Positions 1 through 4,312 of a stretch of 8,194 nucleotides of DNA are shown piece after piece. The position numbers were made by a program, and so were the translations under genes. The stretch comes from Candidatus Zixiibacteriota bacterium (GTDB lineage Bacteria > Zixibacteria > MSB-5A5 > GN15 > PGXB01): NCBI GenBank assembly GCA_026397495.1, contig JAPLUS010000224.1, positions 1 to 8,194 of the forward strand, given 5' to 3'. The notes beneath the pieces are model-generated. The model searched no databases and was not told the DNA's origin. It saw nothing but the letters and a program-made list of their open reading frames with translations. How positions within the stretch are numbered: the stretch's first letter is position 1; each line of letters begins with the position of its first letter.

Positions 1-202
1 CGATTAGAGATAGAGCAGTATTAAGATAAGCAGCTTCGTATCCGACCAACCCTTCGTTGGCAACTGACTGAACCATCTGGAAACCCGGATCGGTCGTGTC
101 GGCATTCGTATCGGAATCGGTAGCCCTCGAATTGCATCCCATAAGATAGGTAAGACCCAGACCAAGGATGGCAACGAAAGCCAATAGAAAAAGCCTTTTC
201 AT
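1..202 (-). CDS. Putative lipoprotein, N-terminal fragment (cut by window edge)
   Basis: Only the first 67 codons are present; the rest lies beyond the left edge. The start ATG (202-200) is preceded by an excellent Shine-Dalgarno, GGAGG at 214-210, seven bases upstream. The product begins MKR, followed by a hydrophobic stretch (residues 4-20) and the lipobox LMGC with the acceptor cysteine at residue 23, so it should be exported by Sec, lipidated and anchored in a membrane. After the cysteine comes a short polar tether rich in Asp, Thr and Asn (about residues 24-38), then the beginning of a domain containing FQMVQSVANEGLVGYEAAYL that I do not recognise. With Asn at +2 there is no classical Asp inner-membrane retention signal, but sorting rules outside Enterobacteria are uncertain. 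Lipoprotein status is well supported; the function is unknown. Confidence 0.85.
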   Translation of the reverse strand, partial: MKRLFLLAFVAILGLGLTYLMGCNSRATDSDTNADTTDPGFQMVQSVANEGLVGYEAAYLNTALSLI

Positions 203-342
203 CGTAATTCCTCCTACATAGAGACTGAAATTAGCCATTTCTATTGTTATCGGATAGAAACCCCCATTTTTTAGAAATAAGTTTTGGATTTTAAATCATC
301 ATCTTGTCAAAAATGGACGGCAAGCCAAAAGAGGAATCATAA
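203..342. other. Intergenic leader of the lipoprotein gene
   Basis: These 140 bases lie between the CYTH stop and the lipoprotein start and are AT-rich. A minus-strand TTGACA is present at 310-305, but I find no good -10 box 16-18 bases downstream of it, so it is not called as a promoter. I see no clear terminator hairpin for the CYTH gene here. The lipoprotein could be read from a promoter in this gap or by read-through from upstream. Confidence 0.4.
206..214 (-). promoter_or_regulatory. Strong ribosome binding site of the lipoprotein gene
   Basis: On the minus strand this reads GGAGGAATT, ending three bases before the ATG at 202, with the GGAGG core seven bases from it. It is the best Shine-Dalgarno among the minus-strand genes besides secF, and it fixes the lipoprotein start. 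Confidence 0.8.
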
Positions 343-981
343 TTATAGATTCCCTTTCCCCTTTAACCCGCCTTTTCGCAAAGCGCGGGCGAATTTACTC
401 TCTTTCTGAAAGACAACCGGAATTCCGCATGCTTTAAAAATACTTTCAATCCCGGCCATTACTTCCAGATAATCTTTTTTGTCCGACAATTCTACTTCCA
501 GCTCGTATTCCAAACTGCCGTCAGAGTATTCCATATTATCGATTTCGAAACAGAGAGGAATACCATTGATAATATCGCCGGCGATGATGCGGTGGTTAAG
601 AAAATATACCCGTTTTATTAATGGCTTTTCGCGCGGGCAATTCGGAAGTGCGTCGATAATACTCCGGGGCAAGGAAGATATGGTAATGCCGTCATTAAAC
701 AGGCGCTCTGCTTCTGTTGGCGACAGCAGCGATGTAATTTCCGGTCTGATAGCGAGTCCATTTTGGGTGGCGGTATTAGCCCCCTTGGCGGTAATTGAGG
801 TCGAGAGATTTTCTTTTCTTATCCGAAGAGTCCAGCCGGCCAGCGAAAGGTCCCAATCTTTAGTATCAAAAAAGTAATTCTCCTGTCTTATCTCTTTTAG
901 ATTATCCTTGAACTGCTTCAGCAGTTTGTTGTAGTTATTTTTGTCGAGTAGATTGAGTTTGATTTCAATTTCATTTTGCAT
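343..981 (-). CDS. CYTH-domain protein (class IV adenylate cyclase / thiamine-triphosphatase superfamily)
   Basis: This 212-residue soluble protein carries the hallmarks of the CYTH fold, an antiparallel beta tunnel that binds triphosphate substrates with divalent metal. The N-terminal ExExK signature is E4, E6, K8 (EIEIKL). It is followed by YFFDT (36-40), LRIRKE (52-57), TAKG (64-67), RPE (79-81), Arg124, EIDN (146-149), the acidic strand E160/E162/E164 (YELEVEL) and the C-terminal KESKFARAL (193-201), whose lysine and arginine are typical triphosphate contacts. Length matches single-domain family members. There is no CHAD domain, signal peptide or membrane segment, so it should be cytoplasmic. 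Family members include inorganic triphosphatases, thiamine triphosphatase and CyaB-type cyclases; sequence alone does not pick one, and a tri- or polyphosphatase is the most probable. The start ATG has only a weak Shine-Dalgarno (GGTAG at 993-989). It lies just downstream of a long hairpin that separates it from secF. Confidence 0.88.
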   Translation of the reverse strand: MQNEIEIKLNLLDKNNYNKLLKQFKDNLKEIRQENYFFDTKDWDLSLAGWTLRIRKENLSTSITAKGANTATQNGLAIRPEITSLLSPTEAERLFNDGITISSLPRSIIDALPNCPREKPLIKRVYFLNHRIIAGDIINGIPLCFEIDNMEYSDGSLEYELEVELSDKKDYLEVMAGIESIFKACGIPVVFQKESKFARALRKGGLKGKGNL

Positions 982-1001
982 AGAGTGGCTACCAAATATT
1001 A

Positions 1002-1031
1002 ATAGAAGTCCCGCCGTGGCGGGACTTCTAT
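1002..1031 (-). terminator. Perfect 14-bp inverted repeat, probable terminator or attenuator after secF
   Basis: The arms 1002-1015 and 1018-1031 (left arm ATAGAAGTCCCGCC) are exact reverse complements separated by two bases, giving a very stable GC-rich hairpin with a four-base effective loop. It starts 12 bases beyond the secF stop. On the minus strand it is followed by TTAATATTT, a broken U-tract, so termination of the secDF transcript is likely but perhaps incomplete. The other strand has no T-run (ATAGTAATT follows), and no plus-strand gene ends here. The hairpin ends 20 bases before the CYTH start codon. Confidence 0.7.
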
Positions 1032-1043
1032 ATAGTAATTGCT

Positions 1044-1967
1044 TTATTTAAAGCGCCGCGGCCATCTGGCCTCCCATTCCACAACTATCGGACTGGCGAC
1101 AAATATGGAGGAATAGGTGCCGATAATCACCCCCAGGATCATGGCCAAAGCAAAATCATGCAGAACCTCGCCGCCAAAAATAAAGAGAATTATTACCACC
1201 AGGAGCACGGTCATCGAAGTTATAATGGTTCGTGAGAGTACTTCATTAATGGAGCGATTGACCGTTTCGACAAATTCCCCCTTCTTGCGAAATTTCTTCA
1301 AATTTTCCCGAATACGATCGTAGACAACCACCGTATCGGTAAGTGAGTATCCCGCCAGTGTTAGAAGAGCGGTTATTACCAATAGAGTTATCTCTTTGTT
1401 GAATATGTAAAATATGCCCAGGATAGCTATCACATCGTGGAAGGTGGCAATAGTGGCGGCTACGCCGGAGCGATAGTCAAATCGAAGCCAGATATAGACC
1501 AACATTCCCAGAGCCGAAATCAGAATGGCCCAACGGGCGCTTTTTTTCAGTGCTTCCCCGACGGCCGGGCCGATGGTATGCTCGGAATCCTTATCGAATC
1601 TGTTTCCGGGAAAGGTTGTGGCAATGACATTCATTATTCTATCCACCGCCTTTTCCCCACCGGCGGCTACCTCGGGCACTCTTATGATATAGGCATTGGC
1701 AACATTGAAACGTTCAACCTTTTGGATGGAAGCTTCGGCGAAGCCGCTATTGATAACGGCATCGCGCAAATCGGCAACATTGATCGCCCTCTCAAAATTC
1801 CCCTGAATCATCGTCCCACCGGCAAAGTCGATCCCCATTTTCCCCTTGCCCAGCAATATCATCACAAAAGCAAAGAGGCCGATGGTAACCAATATACCCG
1901 AAAAGGTGAATGCTTTATACCGCTGTCCGATGAAATCTATATTTGTTTCTTTGAGTAATCTAAACAT
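1044..1967 (-). CDS. secF: Protein translocase subunit SecF
   Basis: SecF pairs with SecD in the inner membrane as an RND-like proton-driven motor that helps pull exported proteins out of SecYEG. The 307-residue length is normal for the family. A first membrane helix (about 22-39) is followed by the GIDFAGGT motif (45-52) of the periplasmic domain. Then comes a C-terminal block of five helices, beginning near 145, with FHD (176-178), GYSLTDTVVVYDRIREN (206-222, including the conserved Asp211), NRSINEVLSRTIITS (237-251) and GTYSSIFVASPIVV (283-296). The start ATG is preceded by a strong Shine-Dalgarno, CAGGAGG at 1980-1974. That site lies inside the 14-base gap after the secD stop, so the two genes are tightly co-transcribed. 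A perfect hairpin follows the gene. No truncation or missing key residue is evident. Confidence 0.97.
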   Translation of the reverse strand: MFRLLKETNIDFIGQRYKAFTFSGILVTIGLFAFVMILLGKGKMGIDFAGGTMIQGNFERAINVADLRDAVINSGFAEASIQKVERFNVANAYIIRVPEVAAGGEKAVDRIMNVIATTFPGNRFDKDSEHTIGPAVGEALKKSARWAILISALGMLVYIWLRFDYRSGVAATIATFHDVIAILGIFYIFNKEITLLVITALLTLAGYSLTDTVVVYDRIRENLKKFRKKGEFVETVNRSINEVLSRTIITSMTVLLVVIILFIFGGEVLHDFALAMILGVIIGTYSSIFVASPIVVEWEARWPRRFK

Positions 1968-1972
1968 TGTTT

Positions 1973-1980
1973 GCCTCCTG
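1973..1980 (-). promoter_or_regulatory. Ribosome binding site of secF in the secD-secF gap
   Basis: The minus strand reads CAGGAGGC, five bases before the secF ATG at 1967 and immediately after the secD stop at 1984-1982. It supports the chosen secF start and indicates its own initiation, possibly by reinitiation after secD. Confidence 0.8.
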
Positions 1981-1981
1981 A

Positions 1982-3676
1982 TTATATGCTTAAAGTCCGA
2001 TATCCTTTGCGGATGTCAAAAATCATCTTGGTTATAACGACGGCGGTATAGAGGGATATCGTTACGCCCCAGAATAGTGAAACGGCAAATCCTTTGATGG
2101 GTCCGGCGCCAAACAGAAATAGAGCCCCGGCTGTTATCAGGGTTGTTACATGACTATCAATAATAGTCAATAAGGCTCTATCATATCCGGCGTCAATGGA
2201 AGCCCGAATTGTTTTGCCGGATCGCAATTCCTCACGAATTCGCTCAAATATCAGAATATTGGAATCGACCGAAATACCGATGGTCAGAATAATTCCGGCG
2301 ATACCCGGCATGGTTAAAGTGGCTCCCAAGCCGGCCATAATGGCCAACAAGAAAAAGATGTTGAACAATAGACCGATATCGGCAATTAAACCGGAGAGGC
2401 GGTAGTATATCCCGACAAAAAGGAAAACGGCAATTAATCCGGCCAGTGATGATATTAAGCCCTTTCTGATTGAGTCGGAGCCAAGAGTTGGACCGATAAC
2501 GGCCTTCTCGATAATTTCCACCGGGGCCGGCAGGGCACCTGCCTTGAGGACGATTTCAAGATTCTGGGCATCCTTTATAGTTGCTGAACTGCCCATCGTA
2601 ATCTGCCCCTGATTTCTTATTTTAGAATGAATAAATGGCGCCGACTCCACTTTGTTATCAATGACGATGGCCAGCGGCTTATCAATATTGGCTCCGGTGA
2701 GACGAGCAAAAGAGGCGGAAGACGGGCCTGAAAGCCGAAAATCTACCGTATGCCCCTGATATGAATCTCTACTTATAGTGATTCTTTCCAGATTCTTTCC
2801 CAAAAATTGCACTTTATTTTTCAATATATAGAGCGTATAGACCGACTGCCCGGAACGAATTTCAGGTCTTGTCGACCACGCGAATTGAACATCATCGGGA
2901 ATTATTCTTTTCACCTCCGGCATGGCCAACACCTTTTCAAGTATTCTTCTATCCCTTTCCGGTACCACATAGCCCGGCCATGATATGTTGTTATTGCCAT
3001 CATAAAGACCCGGTTCCAGGTATTGGGTAAAAGGGGTTTCTCCCTCGCCCATGGCAGAATCGGAAACCCCGCTGGTATCTCTACCCAAAATCTCAGCAAA
3101 AACATCCTTGGCGGTATCGGCGGCCTGAGGCGAAACCGGCTCGGCTGTTTTCTGCTGGGGTTTAGATGTTTTAGAGGAATCAATTTTCTGAGAGGCTACC
3201 ACGATAGAGTCAATTTTTTTAAGAATCAAATTGGCATTTTCCGGAGATTCAAGAAGTTTAAACTCCAGCTGGGCTGTCTGACCGATAATATTTTCCGCTT
3301 GAGCGGCATCGGTATAACCCGGCAGATCGACAATAATCCTATCATCTCCCTGTTTCTGAATAACCGGCTCGGTTACACCGGTAAAATCCACCCGGTTGCG
3401 GATGACCTGTATAGCTCTGTCAACGGCATCGCCACGCGCTGATGGTTCAATTTTTTCCTGCATTACTCGCAGAATGACATGCAACCCACCTTGCAGGTCC
3501 AGCCCCAGGCGCATCGCTTTTCTTTCCAGTTCTTGAGCGGAGCCGGGTCGACGCTCCTCCATTTTTTGCTTATCGGGCGCTGAAAGTGTCCAATACCTGA
3601 GAGTATTCCAGAAGCCAATCACACCCAGCACCACTAAAATTCCGGTTACAATAAACCGCCAACTTTGATTCTTCAT
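1982..3676 (-). CDS. secD: Protein translocase subunit SecD
   Basis: SecD is the larger partner of SecF in the proton-motive-force-driven export motor. The 564-residue product has an N-terminal membrane helix (about 7-24) and then the P1 domain, with GLDLQGG (58-64) and VDLPG (116-120). A long periplasmic head follows, and the C-terminal block of five helices starts near 404. Diagnostic motifs in that block are GPTLGSDSIRKG (395-406), GISVDSNILIFERIREEL (467-484, with the proton-path Asp471) and DSHVTT (507-512), where many homologues have DANxTT or DSNxTT; then GAGPIKGFA (523-531). A polar Ser/Gln/Pro/Thr-rich segment at about 164-217 looks like a flexible insert in the periplasmic region. 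The start ATG has a Shine-Dalgarno AAGGAA at 3689-3684. Order secD then secF with a 14-base gap is the usual operon arrangement; yajC, often upstream, is not recognisable here. Confidence 0.97.
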   Translation of the reverse strand: MKNQSWRFIVTGILVVLGVIGFWNTLRYWTLSAPDKQKMEERRPGSAQELERKAMRLGLDLQGGLHVILRVMQEKIEPSARGDAVDRAIQVIRNRVDFTGVTEPVIQKQGDDRIIVDLPGYTDAAQAENIIGQTAQLEFKLLESPENANLILKKIDSIVVASQKIDSSKTSKPQQKTAEPVSPQAADTAKDVFAEILGRDTSGVSDSAMGEGETPFTQYLEPGLYDGNNNISWPGYVVPERDRRILEKVLAMPEVKRIIPDDVQFAWSTRPEIRSGQSVYTLYILKNKVQFLGKNLERITISRDSYQGHTVDFRLSGPSSASFARLTGANIDKPLAIVIDNKVESAPFIHSKIRNQGQITMGSSATIKDAQNLEIVLKAGALPAPVEIIEKAVIGPTLGSDSIRKGLISSLAGLIAVFLFVGIYYRLSGLIADIGLLFNIFFLLAIMAGLGATLTMPGIAGIILTIGISVDSNILIFERIREELRSGKTIRASIDAGYDRALLTIIDSHVTTLITAGALFLFGAGPIKGFAVSLFWGVTISLYTAVVITKMIFDIRKGYRTLSI

Positions 3677-3683
3677 AGGGCAA

Positions 3684-3689
3684 TTCCTT
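3684..3689 (-). promoter_or_regulatory. Ribosome binding site of secD
   Basis: The minus strand reads AAGGAA seven bases before the secD ATG at 3676. It is moderate in strength and supports that start. No -35/-10 pair stands out in the 74-base gap upstream (3677-3750), nor does a hairpin, so secD is probably transcribed from the promoter in front of the preceding gene. Confidence 0.6.
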
Positions 3690-3750
3690 AAACTATTATT
3701 TAAAAATTACTACTTATTCTGCTTAGGATGGAAAATATGGAGAAAAATAT

Positions 3751-4179
3751 CTAGCTGGTCCCAGAAGGTTTGGCGCCAATCAGCGTAAATTCCAAAGCCT
3801 TATCAGGTGAAATGGAACCGGCCGTTGTCAGGAGGTCAAGCTGCCGAATATCAATATCATGGGCATCCCTATAAGTGGTCCCTTTTGAAGCGGGATGATT
3901 ATCATCGGCATTATATCCGTTAACTACCGCCGGTATAGTCAGAACAAAAAACCTGTTGGAACCGGCCGGCTTACTGCCTACTATTGAATCAGTATCCTGA
4001 GAGGTACTATCGATCGCAAGGGATGTACCTTTTATGGCAGATTTAGCCGTCAAAATTCCATCGATACCGACCGGGTTTGCCACCGTACCGGCAGCAATAA
4101 AAATTACCGCCAGAATCCCGGCGACAAACAAGAATATACAGCCGATCTTTCCGGACTGTTTTACTTTGATATGAACCAT
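3751..4179 (-). CDS. Unrecognised small membrane-anchored or exported protein upstream of secD
   Basis: This 142-residue protein matches no family I recognise. It starts MVHIKVKQSGK, a basic N-terminus, followed by a hydrophobic stretch at about 12-31. That stretch can be a membrane anchor, or a signal peptide possibly cut near TVA (32-34). The remaining 110 residues are polar and extracytoplasmic by the positive-inside rule. They contain a Ser/Thr/Asp-rich stretch (58-68), a hydrophobic strand FFVLTIPAVV (77-86), and a C-terminal part with IDIRQLDLLTTAGSISPDKALEF spread over 109-131. It occupies the place before secDF where yajC often sits, but it lacks the YajC pattern of a short N-terminus, one helix and a cytoplasmic domain. 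The start has no convincing Shine-Dalgarno, and the predicted transcript leader is only about eight bases. Being open over 142 codons behind a good promoter makes it a credible gene. Confidence 0.7.
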   Translation of the reverse strand: MVHIKVKQSGKIGCIFLFVAGILAVIFIAAGTVANPVGIDGILTAKSAIKGTSLAIDSTSQDTDSIVGSKPAGSNRFFVLTIPAVVNGYNADDNHPASKGTTYRDAHDIDIRQLDLLTTAGSISPDKALEFTLIGAKPSGTS

Positions 4180-4193
4180 AATAACTTGCTACA

Positions 4194-4221
4194 AATATAT
4201 CTTAAAATGAGCCACTGTCAA
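4194..4221 (-). promoter_or_regulatory. Sigma-70-type promoter for the secDF operon
   Basis: On the minus strand a perfect -35 box TTGACA (4221-4216) is followed after 16 bases by TATATT (4199-4194), five of six matches to the consensus -10. Transcription would begin near 4187, giving a leader of about eight bases before the ATG at 4179, too short for a normal Shine-Dalgarno. It is the only clear promoter found for the unknown gene, secD and secF. Confidence 0.6.
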
Positions 4222-4232
4222 TTTAAATCTAC

Positions 4233-4263
4233 CCTTTCCGCTTGACAGGGCGCGCCGGAAAGG
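4233..4263. promoter_or_regulatory. Perfect 8-bp inverted repeat in the divergent promoter region (candidate operator)
   Basis: Arms CCTTTCCG (4233-4240) and CGGAAAGG (4256-4263) are exact reverse complements spaced by 15 bases. The spacer holds a perfect plus-strand TTGACA (4242-4247). No T-run follows on either strand, so it is not an intrinsic terminator. Its position between the two divergent genes makes an operator for a dimeric regulator plausible; this is inference. Confidence 0.45.
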
Positions 4264-4305
4264 ATAGCTTAATGCTTTAGCGTAAACAAAGTTACAAACT
4301 ATAAA
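4242..4305 (+). promoter_or_regulatory. Candidate promoter elements for the M16 peptidase gene
   Basis: A perfect -35 hexamer TTGACA lies at 4242-4247, but the sequences 16-18 bases downstream (for example TAGCTT at 4265-4270) are poor -10 boxes. A separate TATAAA at 4300-4305 is a good -10, although no -35 stands 17 bases before it. Used on its own, that box would start transcription around 4312-4313, exactly at the TTG start codon, implying a leaderless message. Which element is used cannot be decided from sequence. Confidence 0.35.
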
Positions 4306-4312
4306 AGCTGCT

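Noticed and set aside
305..310. Minus-strand TTGACA upstream of the lipoprotein gene
   Set aside because: No acceptable -10 box lies 16-18 bases downstream, so it is not supported as a promoter.
479..877. Plus-strand open frame of 132 codons opposite the CYTH gene
   Set aside because: It lies wholly antisense to a gene with a clear CYTH motif series, and its translation shows no domain-like pattern.
1437..1958. Plus-strand open frame of 173 codons opposite secF
   Set aside because: It is antisense to the well-conserved secF coding region; its length follows from secF codon use, and no motif or ribosome binding site supports it.
3023..3442. Plus-strand open frame of 139 codons opposite secD
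   Set aside because: It is antisense to secD, and its Gly/Arg/Phe-rich translation is typical of a shadow frame.
3751..4179. Identification of the gene before secD as yajC
   Set aside because: Topology, length and sequence do not match YajC, and no YajC motif is visible.
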